A stretch of DNA of 64,000 bases from Brachionus manjavacas (lineage: Eukaryota; Rotifera; Eurotatoria; Ploima; Brachionidae). Numbering within the stretch: position 1 is the stretch's first letter; every line of letters starts with the position of its first letter. Below the pieces are notes generated by a model. The model was not told the DNA's origin and did not search any database. It was given only the letters and a program-made list of their open reading frames with translations. The position numbers were made by a program, and so were the translations under genes. Shown in pieces: positions 1 through 10,722 of this stretch. The DNA lies in contig JAHQIY010000001.1 in NCBI GenBank assembly GCA_019054805.1, forward strand, positions 10,182,501-10,246,500, written 5' to 3'.

Positions 1-2822
1 AATTTTAAAAATTCTTTAAATGGGAGTTTGAATTTTTCATTTTTTTGAGTCTCAAAGTTTAAAATTATAAAACGAGTTTTAGATAACAATTTTGCTTTTT
101 GTTTAGTATTTTATTGCCAAATAGGCATTTATCAAAACATTCTATATGTTATGATAATTATGATCTAATTTTATCAAATTTAGTTTCAAAATAACCAAGA
201 TACTTGATAGTTTAGACAGTTATCTAAGTTATTCATGAAAACAAAATCTCTCATTTTAACCTTTGAATTGAAAATATTTAAATTAATTAATCGAGTTTTT
301 GATAAATCGATTTATTTTTGAAATTAAAAACTCTTTTTAATTATTGTAATCAATTTGCATCAATAATAGCATTGTTTTTTGTATAAATTTATTTTGATCG
401 AGTCATCTGTTAAAAATTATTCCAAAAAATTCTAACATTTATGAGAAATCTTGGATACAAACAATCAAATGGAAACCATAAGCATTTGAAATTTTTAGAT
501 AAAATTATATCACGTGAGCAATTGACCACTGTCAGTCTTAATTAAATTTTTCTTTTTCGTGCTTAGTCTAACATTTGATTAAGAAAATTCTCGAAAGACT
601 TAAAAATTGGAACTTTGTAATTTTTTCTTGAAGATAAATTATAAAATAATAAAAAAAATATATTTAATGATAAAAAACCAAAAAAAAAAGCTATTCACAT
701 GAATTTATATTTAAATTTTAGACACATTTTTTTTCATTATATTTCTATTTAAAAATATTCAGTCAATTATAATATTCAATGTTTTTTCTCGTTTATTATT
801 TTTAGTCAAATAATGGATTCAAATTTTTCATTTTATCATATTTAATGAAACGCATATTTCTAATAGCATTTTATACAAATGTATTGGTAAAGAAGAAAGG
901 AAAATAAGTTTTTTAGTTTCAAATTATTAATTTGATTTTTCAATTTTAGTTCATTTAATTTACTGTTTTCTAATTCTGAATAAAATTGATATTTTCAAAA
1001 TTTATTTGACTTATTCATATATCTGTATTAGCTTTTTCAGTTTGAAAAAAATAAATAAAATAAGTATTAATTAAATAAAAATAGTAAAAAAAGCAAAAAT
1101 ACAAATAAAAAACTGAATATAGAGACTAAAGTTTTAAAATTTGAACGATTCTGGAGAAAAAAATAAGAAGGGAGCAACTAATCAAAGGAATTTGGTTTTG
1201 GAAAAATCTTGATACAAAGTCTATCGAGTAATCATTTGAAATGATTCTCAGTCAACTCAAAAAGTTTATTCGAGACTGAAGGAAGTTTCATCTTAACAAA
1301 AACCATCATAATTTAAATCGTTAAAAGGATTTTATTTTTTAATTAAAGAGAAAAAATTATCAGATTTAACATTTCCAAGATTTTAAGTTAAAACCCATTT
1401 TTATTTGATAAGCCTATTGTTACAACATTCTTATTTAATCAGCCATCGGAGTTAAAAATTAATCTTTAATCAAATTTTACCTCACGAAAATTTTATTTTT
1501 CTGATCATCAAGATTGCTCTAATGCAGCATGAAGATCAAATCCAACTCTGCTTTAGTAAATTTAGAAAAGACCATCAAAAAGCTTGTTTTACCGTTTATA
1601 ATTAATTAATCTCGACAAACTAGTTGATTGTTAATCTGCACTAAGCATTACTTCGATTCAAAAAATTATAAAAAAAATAAGTTGAAAGTTTAATTCATGT
1701 ATAATAAGTTGATAAAATATTACATAGATTGAAGAAAAAGGGTTAAGAGTCATGATAGGTACTTTTAAAAGTTGGACTATTCGAGGAAGAAAGTAGCTAT
1801 TTGACAAAGAAATCGGATATTCGATTATTAATATTTCAAAATGAATTAAACCAATATTTTTTGTTTTTTCGTTCGATGATTTGTATTTTTCAATTAAATC
1901 TATTTGTAATAGTTATGAAGAAAAAAATTAAAGCCTTGTTTAGAACAAATAAAACCTGATTAAAAGCTTTTTGTAATTTTTTTTTAATAATAGTATTTAA
2001 TTTTATTTTATTTGAGTAATTATCTTTATTTAAAAAAATTAATATTTTGGCTTCATTAGACCAAATCAAGGTGATTGTGTTGGTGGGCTGAAGAAAAAAA
2101 GAAGCCATGAGGTAAAACTCGACAGAGGAAATTCTACAAGATTTTTATGTTTCAAATCAAAAATTGATAGATTCAAATCATAAAAATTAAAGTATCTTGT
2201 TTGTTTATTTTTGACCCGAGTCAGTATTTCAAGATCGGAATTTCGGAAACGACCCGTAGATAGAAAATTTAGAATGTGAATTTTATCATAATTTTTCATA
2301 TTAATTTTCGAACATAGCTTCTAGTTAGTCTAAAAAAACAGACTAAACATTTAATTTAAAATAAAACTGATTTGGAATGCAAATTTGCATTTTCTGCATG
2401 CAAATCGACGCGTTTCATTAAATTCTTAATTTTTCCAAAATATGCATCTTCTTTTTCCAAGTAAACAAAAATCCATTAAAATTCCAATCTAAATTTTTGT
2501 TCGAAATTCATAATTGTTTAATATTTTTTTTCTAAATTATGACTTGATTTAGACCCGCAAAAAGCCTGAATACCTCCGCCGTTATTCAGTTGCATGCAAC
2601 AAAAAAGAAAAAAATTAAAATAATTTATATTTTTCCTACACTACTTTTAAGAATTATCTCAAGTTGCTTGAAATGTCTATTTTTTTAAGAGGAAAAAAAA
2701 TTTGTTGCTAAATTTGACACTTTTTAAATAATGATTTTGTTAACAAAAAATTTTTGAGTCAAATAATTCAAGTAATAAATTACAGAGTAACCCAATTACG
2801 TTCAACTGCTTGGCTTGCTCAA
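1..2822. other. AT-rich intergenic DNA upstream of the XK-related gene
   Basis: No convincing exon, RNA gene or transposon is seen here. Open frames on both strands are short, low-complexity and rich in Phe, Asn, Lys and Ile, as expected from AT-rich noncoding DNA. The only structured stretch is a cluster of octamer-like motifs near 2377-2405 and the palindrome GTTGCATGCAAC near 2590, both within about 450 bp of the XK-related start codon. Confidence 0.6.
2377..2405. promoter_or_regulatory. Cluster of three ATGCAAAT octamer motifs
   Basis: The palindrome ATGCAAATTTGCAT at 2377-2390 contains the octamer on both strands, and a third ATGCAAAT follows at 2398-2405. ATGCAAAT is the classic binding site of POU/Oct homeodomain factors. 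The cluster lies about 420 bp upstream of the first in-frame ATG of the XK-related gene, so a promoter or enhancer role is possible. Only the motif is seen; binding is inference. Confidence 0.35.
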
Positions 2823-5800
2823 ATGATAAACAATGAGCTTGAAACTTGTTCAAATAGTGAAGAAAAAGCGGCTAAAAACGAAGAAAAAAAATCGGACACA
2901 CCGAATAGTCTGCTTTCCGAGTCCAAAGCCAGTATCAAATCAAATTCATGCCAGCCTTCCAATTTAGAAACAATTCCCGAGATTTCAGTGCTCAGCGAAG
3001 GCGATACTGAGTCAAAATCAAAAAAACCAAACTCGTCGCGGCATTCTACAGTCATTTTCCGCAATCGAAATGACAGCATTCGCCACATAACCGATAAGGT
3101 CTTGTCCATATCGAACGATATATTTCGTTCAATTGAAAATGCTCACGAATTAATCGATTTGAAGCATTCAAATTTTTCTGCCGCTACCCAAACCGCGGCA
3201 GCACATGCGGCACTATCCCATCACAACCCCATGTACGACTATGCCAACCACTATGCAATCAATCAGGAAAATTTGTCAAAGGAAATGGGCGAAGAGTTCT
3301 CGGAGGACAAAACAGGCTCAAAGTCGAGCAAAAATTTCGACTCTCAGTCGGAAAAAGTCCCGGAAAAAAATGGTAAAATGGCAAGACCAATTGATGAGTT
3401 GAACATTGTGGATACATGCACAGAAAGACGAGCTAATTTTGAAAATGATTTCAATAAAATAAATAAAAAAGACAAATCGGATGAGATTGATTTTAGAACT
3501 AGAAGGCGATTTATTTTTAAAAATGGCTCAAAAAAATCCATCCCCGACGATATCCACATATCAATACTGGAGGTTTTTATTTATCTGTGGGGAGTTATAG
3601 CCTTCTTTGCCGATTTGATAAGCGATGTAATACTAAGCATAGATTATTTTCATAGTTCAAGATTTTGGCTCGCCATTATGACGCTTATGTTCGTAATCGT
3701 GCCCAATTTTACTTTATCTCTGTTTAGTTTGTCCTGGTACATAGACAAATATGAGTCGGAAAAAAGATTACAGGAAGAAAAAAAAAAGCAATTGTCTAAT
3801 CCAAATTTGGTTGAATCTCATTTACCGGACACTACTTGTGGATCAATAACATTTTGGATTATGACTGTTCTATTTGTCGTCTTTCAATTGGATCTGGTCT
3901 GGAAATACATTCAGGGATTCATATACACTTTAAAAGGTAGTCTCTTGTATTAAAATTATTTAATATTTAAATTAAAAAAATTTGAACCGATTTTTATTTG
4001 AATTTACTAGAATCTAAAAATTTAAATAAAATAATTTACATAGAGATGTTCTGCTTTTTGTTTTTACAGCGAGAAACGTTTTTACAAAATTTAAAAATTA
4101 CAGATTTTACGTAAATTTCTGTAAAAACAAAAATGTACAAAAAATTTAAGAGCCATTTTTGTTTCTTAATTGGTTCACAAAATTAAACACGCTATAGCTC
4201 TTAAATTTTTTGTAAATTTTATTTTACCACATTTACTTAAAATCAGGTAAAATTGAGAATTTTTACTTTTAGAAATTTATTAAAATTTAGGTAAATTGTT
4301 GCAAAAAACAAAAAACGGAACAATACTGTATTTTTTAAATAAAAAAAAAGATAGTGAACAGCTTTTTTTTGGAAGAAGATTATGACTTTTATATATTAAG
4401 AAAATTCCTTGGTGTTTTATAATAAATAAAATAAAAAATTTATCTGTAACATAATAAATGAGCTTAAAACTAAAAACTTTACTTTTCAGTTAATGTGAAA
4501 TCGGCAAAAATGAGAAAATGTTTCATTTTTTTTAATTTTTATTAAAAAGAAGAATCATTTTTGTTTTATCTCCATTATTAAATATTTGTTTGCAAATTTG
4601 GTGATCCAAATTAAGAATTAATTAAATTAAATTTTATTTTTTTGAATATACAAAGATTAAAATGACCTTGGATTTTTTGAAAATCCTATATTTTTAACGA
4701 TAACATATTACACTTTTTTTTGATCGTTGTGTAAAATTAGACCAGACAATTACTGGTAAAATTAAAGTCATTTAATTTATACAAGATAATGAGTCCTTAA
4801 ATTATAATTAAAACTTATTTTTTTTTCTTTATATATTTGATAATCTAAATCGAACTCCATCGATAGATCTTCTTTTTTAGATTAAAATTTAAAGAATTAA
4901 AATGGAAAAATAATTAAATAGAAATAAAATTCCATTTAATTTTATAAAAAATTAAATGATAAGTAATCTGATTTTTTATTATTTAAATTTTTTTTAAATT
5001 AATTTCAAAACTCTAAGTCAAAAATAAATCGAAAAACGATTAGATCGAATATGTTTTGCATTTTTATTTAATAGGAAAAATTTAAGAAAATCTCCTTTAG
5101 CATAACTCTGGATCTCATTAGGTTATTATTTAATTTAATAATTTTACAATTAATCTTTAAATGTCAAAATTTGACTTTTAATCGAATTTTTTAGTGATTC
5201 TTATTATCAAATTGACAAATTAAAAAGCTCATCTTGAAAAATATTATCTTTTAAAGGATGGGCTTGTCGATCATTATTTCATAATCTAAAATGGGAAAAA
5301 TATTATATCGAAAAACAAATAAAATGTGATACAGACATTGGCATGCTTCGGTTGATTGATGTTTTTCTGGATAGTGGTCCTCAAGTGCTGCTCCAACTCT
5401 ACGTCATCACCACTCAAAACCTAAACGAAATTGGAAGTGCCAACATTGTAGTGTTTACCTTTAAAGATTTTCAGACAACGAGCATAGAAATAAAGCAGTT
5501 GGTGAGCATACTGTCATCTTTATTTTCTATGGGCTACGCTCTGGCTGGATACCACCGTTGTCTTCGCAATCAGCAATTTATATTTTGTCTCGAAACAAAC
5601 AAGCCATTACCGCGTCCCATGAGATGGATATCGACTATAATGCAGTTTGTTTGGTATGTCTTCCTGATCGCTCCTAGAGTCCTTTCTATGGCTATCTTTG
5701 CCAGCACGTTTCGCTCATGGTTTTTCATGATTATTTTTATTCACTGGTTAATTATGTACTTTTGGATCCTTAATTTAAAAACCAATTACTGTATCACATC

Positions 5801-6845
5801 CGAGGAGGTCTACAGTGCCCGCGAGCACATTTTCGAAAAGTTCTATGATCTAATATGTTCATTTATTTACATATTTGCCTATTTTAATCTCAAAGCCGGC
5901 CCAACTCGATACAGATATTTAATATATTATTCTATTTTTTACTCGGAAAATATTCTCTTTTGTATTTGTTATTTTCTTTTTTCGAAAGAACAAAATTTTA
6001 ATTATAAATTAACTTTATTGCTCATAGTGGTTATCGGATTTTGGATAGCCATCACCTTCCAAATAGTTTACTATCTGCACTGCCATCCGTCACACAAAAT
6101 CCAAGTGTGTGTTCAAAAATCGGATAGCTTTCATTTTATCCACAAAGAAATGCTCAAACCAGCTGATTTTTATGATCTGACAGAGTCCGACTTGGACGAG
6201 GAGGAAAACAGGGTGGCCAATTTTCAACCAAATAATACCGAAAGGCCAACAGACTCGGCAAAAAGCTCATCAAGCTCTTCGATCAGTAACGAAAATGAAA
6301 ACTCAGCCTCGACAATGAAATTGATCAAAATGCCTCAAAATTTTGACACACTAACTAACAATCTAGCTAAAAAAAAAGAAAGAAAACATATTTTTAAAAA
6401 TAATTTTACTAAATTTTTAAATTTGTATTCTTCGACAGATAGTTTAGTTGTAATTAAAAATGAGCGGAAATCGAATTTTGATGATCAGACTGAATTAAAT
6501 CGAAATGAAGCCGATGTTTTATCAGAAACAAGTTCTATAGGCAAAAAGAATTCCGCCGAATATTTTGCAGTTGTTTCCCCTTATTCGATAGCCTCGTCAA
6601 CTGATAGTTTCAAGAGTGTAGTGTCATTTTCGGACAAAAACTACAATGATCAGGATATTGATGAATATAATGGAAATTCTTCCGATTTAAGTATGGATAT
6701 ATTAAGTCCACCTTTGGTCAATTTAAATGATATAATTGACGTTAATGAGCTTTACGACAATATTTCAAATAAAATTAGCAAAAAATGTACATTATTAAGA
6801 CACGATAGTTCTCGAAGTTTGAGTGGAAATGAAGTTTTTTTATGA
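2823..6845 (+). CDS. XKR: XK-related protein (phospholipid scramblase family)
   Basis: Two exons are seen: 2823-3936 and 5335-6845 (about 874 aa). The junction is phase 1; joining TTAAAAG to ACATTGGC restores the family block DIGMLRLIDVFLDSGPQ. The start is the first in-frame ATG (2823), after an in-frame stop at 2715; a further 5' exon is possible. A long polar N-terminus (about 245 aa) precedes the XKR core: first membrane pair LWGVIAFFADLISDVILS, then FQLDLVWKYI at the end of exon 1, and several more membrane helices in exon 2. The C-terminal about 250 aa are acidic and Ser-rich. XK-related proteins are plasma-membrane proteins; several scramble phosphatidylserine after caspase cleavage. 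A DEID sequence (residues about 220-223) sits just before the first helix. Subfamily within XKR4/6/7 is not resolved. Confidence 0.9.
4037..4330. repeat. Foldback (MITE-like) element in the XK-related intron
   Basis: The two ends are imperfect inverted repeats: left TACATAGAGATGTTCTGC followed by TTTTTGTTTTTA, right (read on the other strand) TACAGTATTGTTCCG followed by TTTTTTGTTTTTTG. Internal inverted copies of AAATTTAAGAGC (about 4142-4153) and GCTCTTAAATTT (about 4197-4208) make the whole unit fold back. Ends of TACAGT type are typical of Tc1/mariner-derived MITEs with a TA target. A short related piece with GGCTCTTAAATTTTTTGTAA lies at about 17569 in a PAS kinase intron. Confidence 0.6.
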
Positions 6846-7680
6846 AAAAAAATTAAGTGTAAAATTTTTCATTCAATTTTAAGATAATTTTATGACAAAT
6901 CTTTTTGATTTTTATTTAATTTGTGTTTATCGTTAAAGTGTCATCTATTTTATAAGTGATCGTTTGTCATTCGTTAAAGCGAGCAAATGTTTAAAAAGTC
7001 TCGTCAGAATAATGCACATATTTACAATTTTGTTTATATTCGCAGGACTAAACAATTTTAAATTTTATCTTTGAATTTTTATGTATTTTTTTTTTATTTT
7101 TTTTCACTTATTATATAGAATAAACATATAATTTATAAAATTTTTTTCATAATGTTGCTAAAATATGAAATTTTTTTTTCATTAGTTCTATTAGCGTCTA
7201 AAATAGACATCAGAAAAATTCTAAGTAAGTTAAGATCACTTTAGGCGAAAATATTTTTCAAAAAAGCTAAAAGTTTCTATTTGCATGAAAAAAATTTATT
7301 TAAAATTTTTTTTAAAAATTTAAAATAAATTTTTTTTTATTATTCAATAAAATAAATTGAAATTGAAAAATGGACTTTTTCATTTTCAGAAATTTTACAT
7401 AAATTTTAAAAATTCCAGAAACTCATTATCTAAATCAAGAGAAAAAGTATCTGCTGCGTTATTAAGAGACAATATAAGAGAATTTAAAGGAAAAGTTTTT
7501 CTGTCAATTTGATTTTGCATCTGTTGTGACCGTACTGAACAATATACTGAACATAAAAATTAATGTCTCTTATTAATTTTTGTTTTTATTTAAAGAAAAA
7601 ATTATGTATAATTTTAAGTTAAAATTTAAATTTATTCACAAAATAAGATAGATACAATAAAGGAATTTTTTTTAAATTCG
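6846..7680. other. AT-rich intergenic DNA, nothing recognised
   Basis: This stretch follows the XK-related stop codon and presumably contains its 3' UTR. I see no gene, RNA or ordered repeat. Confidence 0.5.
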
Positions 7681-8425
7681 AATTCGTAGCTTGTTCTTAA
7701 CAATTTTTACAGATCGAGTTAAAAACCTTCTCTCCTATAGAAAGACCACATTGACGATTTATTTCCATTACCGAAACAAATTGAACTTAATAAATTCTTG
7801 ATCACATGGCTTTGAGAGGAACATTTGGCATTAAACACTTCTTACATAAAAGATGCCGATAAAAGCTAATATATCTCATTTTGTAAATGAAAGTTTAGGA
7901 TCTACTACTTTCTGGTGACAATTGGTACAATTCAATATAAATTTATCATCGACAAGACAAAAATCATGAAAAATTCTGATAGTTAGGTCTCATTTATTTA
8001 CGTGTTGGTCAAACTTTCTCATTTAAAATTTATCGCTTTCCTAAGATTCGTCACTTCTCCGTTCTCAGTCAATCACATACTGTTCTTTGTTTCAAATTTT
8101 TGTCAATGAAAATTGCTTATTCTTCATTAGTTTTTTCATTACCTGACTAATCATCTGATTCATTTTAGGTATTAGGTTGATTTGGTGTTTCTGATTTTTT
8201 TCAAAATCATTAAAGAAAGCTTTAATTATCCTCATAAACATTATAATTATCATCAGAGACTTCTTGTTGGGTATCATCCGCATTTCTAAAAAGTTCAAGA
8301 GCTTGTAAGGTAGCTTTCATCGAGACTAGGTTCAAAAAGTTATTATTTATTTTAGGAATTATTGAAATGTAGTAGAGTTTGGAATTAAAAGCATAATCAG
8401 CCAGGTCTTTACTTTGTTTTACCAA
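7681..8425 (-). pseudogene. Possible relic of a piggyBac-like transposase
   Basis: The minus strand from about 8020 to 7700 gives a nearly continuous translation broken by TGA/TAA codons. Blocks such as FCLVDDKFILNCTNCHQ and DILAFIGIFYVRS have the look of the N-terminal part of the piggyBac-type DDE domain (the 'CTN...' and 'FIGI...' region). Two of the TGA codons stand where Trp would be expected, as from TGG decay. Upstream (8425-8222) the same strand encodes an acidic stretch with DDTQQEVSDDNYNVYEDN, and piggyBac-like proteins often have acidic N-termini. No DDE catalytic residues or terminal repeats were found, so the family call is tentative. Confidence 0.3.
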
Positions 8426-8833
8426 AAATAATACAATATTTTTGGAGGGTCCAAAAACCCCTCTTCGGGTTTAACGTACACTTTTTTTCTTTTGAATGAA
8501 AATAAAAAAATTTTGTAATCAAAATTTATTTATAATAACATTTTATTGATAGTAATTTTGATGTAAAATAAGATCGTCAAAGATAATTAAATTTATTGAG
8601 CAATAAGCAAAATAAGTACCAAAAAGGGTCGAAAAAATCTATCCGTTTTTTGAGTGTTAAGTTAGTTAAAAGACAAAATCACCCACAAATCAATCAAGAT
8701 CTTCTCGAAAACAACCCAAGCCAAGACAGTATCTCCACTCCATTTGACAAACTTAAGGTCTAAGCACCATTCCGAACTGCCCGGGTCCGCCCAAACTATT
8801 TTAATAAAAAAAACTGTATGAATAAGCATTATC

Positions 8834-8836
<3 letters not shown>

Positions 8837-8865
<29 letters not shown>
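8837..8865. repeat. (TA)n microsatellite
   Basis: An uninterrupted run of alternating T and A of roughly 28 bases, followed directly by TTTTATTTATTTGAGGG. Its position next to a tail-like sequence suggests it may belong to the 3' end of a retroelement. Confidence 0.9.
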
Positions 8866-8868
<3 letters not shown>

Positions 8869-9091
8869 ATTTATTTGAGGGAAACCCTCAGGCTACTCAG
8901 AATGGAACAAAGTCCTTCTTTTTAGCCTAACGATTATTAAAAAGGATCAAAAATTGTTTAAATCTGTTTAGAGTAAAAATTAAAAATAACATAATTATCA
9001 TTAATATTGCCAGTTAAATGTTAAAGCTAATGCTTTTTTGAATTGTCATCAAAAATTATGCAACTCTGGTTTCACACCAGATTATTTTATC

Positions 9092-9131
9092 TCATTTATT
9101 TGTTTATATTTCCAAGCTAAATATCCTTCAG
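9092..9131 (-). repeat. Retroelement 3'-tail module (group A), minus orientation
   Basis: Read on the minus strand it is CTGAAGGATATTTAGCTTGG, then AAATATAAACAAATAAATGA. Very similar sequence occurs at 11677-11728 (plus) and 43929-43971 (minus), and a more divergent one at 37427-37482 (plus). Each ends in an A-rich AAATAAATA tail, as expected for the 3' end of a non-LTR element or a SINE. Confidence 0.55.
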
Positions 9132-9516
9132 ATTAAAAATTAAAATAAAAATCGAAAAAGTAAAGGACGTTACAGATGTCTCACTGCTAATCTAATACAA
9201 ATTAGCCAGCCAGCTACAGGCTAGCCAGCTACAGTCAAAACTACTACTAAATTACAGCTATTTATAGAAATATTACCGCTAGTTTAATAAAAATTCCGAA
9301 GTAAAATAGACTTTTATTTTTAATTAAATAAATTTAATTAATATAAAAGATAAAAGTCTAATTTTAACTTTAATTTTCATAATCTATTTTTTGAATAAAT
9401 TAGATAAACACAAAAAATATCATCTAATTTATTTAAGTAAAAAAACTTTTTTTTTTAAAAATCCAATTATTTAGAAAATATTAATTTGTCAAATTTAAAA
9501 TTTTTTCTTATGTTCA

Positions 9517-10722
9517 ATGTCTTTTAACTCGTTGAATGAACTCAAAAAATACCTTTTCCTCTCTTTGGAAAAGGAACTTCAATTTCTATTAGACTTTGAA
9601 ATACTATTAGACTTCTCAAAGGCTTTTGATACGGTACCGCATCAACGACTTCTTCATAAACTACGTGGTTATGGACTAGGTGAGAAAATAGTAAGTTGGC
9701 TCGAAGACTTTTTGAGTATGAGAACTCTGCGAGTTGTACTTGGAGATGGAGTTTCTAGATGGTCTTTTCAACAACAACATCAACATTCGAACCAACAAAA
9801 TCAAAACACTGATCTATCGAATCCATCAAAAGCACCAAAAACGAAAGTACACGTCCCAAAAGCAAGCCAAATTTCACCTCAAAAAAACCAGCCACGTAAA
9901 CGTACCAGATGTACCTCGCCATTAGATAAAGAAAGTAACCTTAACCAAGATAATAATCGTGTTAATGAGGCAGATAGCACCAAGCAAAACTTTGTATTCA
10001 AATTTAGCAACAAAAAGCAATTTTCTCAAGAACTTAGATGTTATTTGAACTTAGATAAAGAATTAAAAAGATGCTTACCAAACTCAACTATCATTAACGC
10101 TTATATCAACCAGAAAAACGAACTTGTGATCAAAACAAACTCAAAAGAAAGTATGGAACAATTAGTTAAAAGCTGGCCAAAAAATGTATATGTACATGGA
10201 GTTGAGCAAATTCCCAAAAAAGAATCAAAATTTTACCTGGCACTACTAAATGTTAGTTAAGACTTTGACATAACAAATGAAGAGAATTTAGCTGCTCTCA
10301 AATCTAGATTCAATATAACCAAAGCTCTCCGAGTAGTAAAGAAAAGCACTAATGAATAACTTAAGACAATTAAAGCCTTGATTAACGATAGAGATTCATA
10401 TGAAAGAATAATCAGAGATGGGAAAGTCCAAATAGGCAGTACTATTATTGCCAGACCATGGCGGTTTAACGTCCAACCCAACCAATGTTTTCACTGTCAG
10501 AAAATTGGACACATGAAATTAAATAGCCCTAACAAGGACAAGGACCCAACTTGTGTGCGATGCAGTGGCAAACATTCACACGAAATATGCACTGTTACTG
10601 ATCCAGCCTTATTTAAATGTGTTAATTGAACCGAAAAGCATCCCTCTTTCAGCAAGCAATGTCAAGCAATTATCAACGAAGTAAACCGTAAAAATTCCGA
10701 GTTACAAGCCAAAGAGAAAATA
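9517..10722 (+). pseudogene. Non-LTR retrotransposon pseudogene: RT fragment joined to a gag-like ORF
   Basis: One reading frame runs through the region, broken by stops at 10258 (TAA), about 10357 (TAA) and about 10627 (TGA). The first about 80 codons (9517-9760) are reverse transcriptase: LLDFSKAFDTVPHQRLLHKL, with the aspartate-bearing AF.. motif A region, ending just before the expected SGVPQGS block. Around 9762 the sequence changes to a Gln/Asn/Lys-rich gag-like region. This ends in a CCHC zinc knuckle (CFHCQKIGHMK...C, about 10483-10520) and a second Cys/His cluster CVRCSGKHSHEIC (about 10555-10590). In jockey- and CR1-like elements gag precedes RT, so the order here is reversed by deletion, rearrangement or nested insertion. 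Surrounding DNA contains no intact ORF2. Confidence 0.75.

Larger units (their letters stand above)
8426..9516. other. Intergenic DNA with simple and tail-type repeats
   Basis: This stretch contains a (TA)n microsatellite (8837-8865), a retroelement-tail module on the minus strand (9092-9131) and a duplicated CTAGCCAGCTACAG-type motif near 9205-9235. The 8650-8800 part is less AT-rich and looks like a decayed mobile sequence, but no family is recognisable. Confidence 0.45.

Noticed and set aside
1890..2299. Two overlapping minus-strand frames of 72 and 77 codons
   Set aside because: Composition is that of translated AT-rich DNA; no motifs, splice partners or start context.
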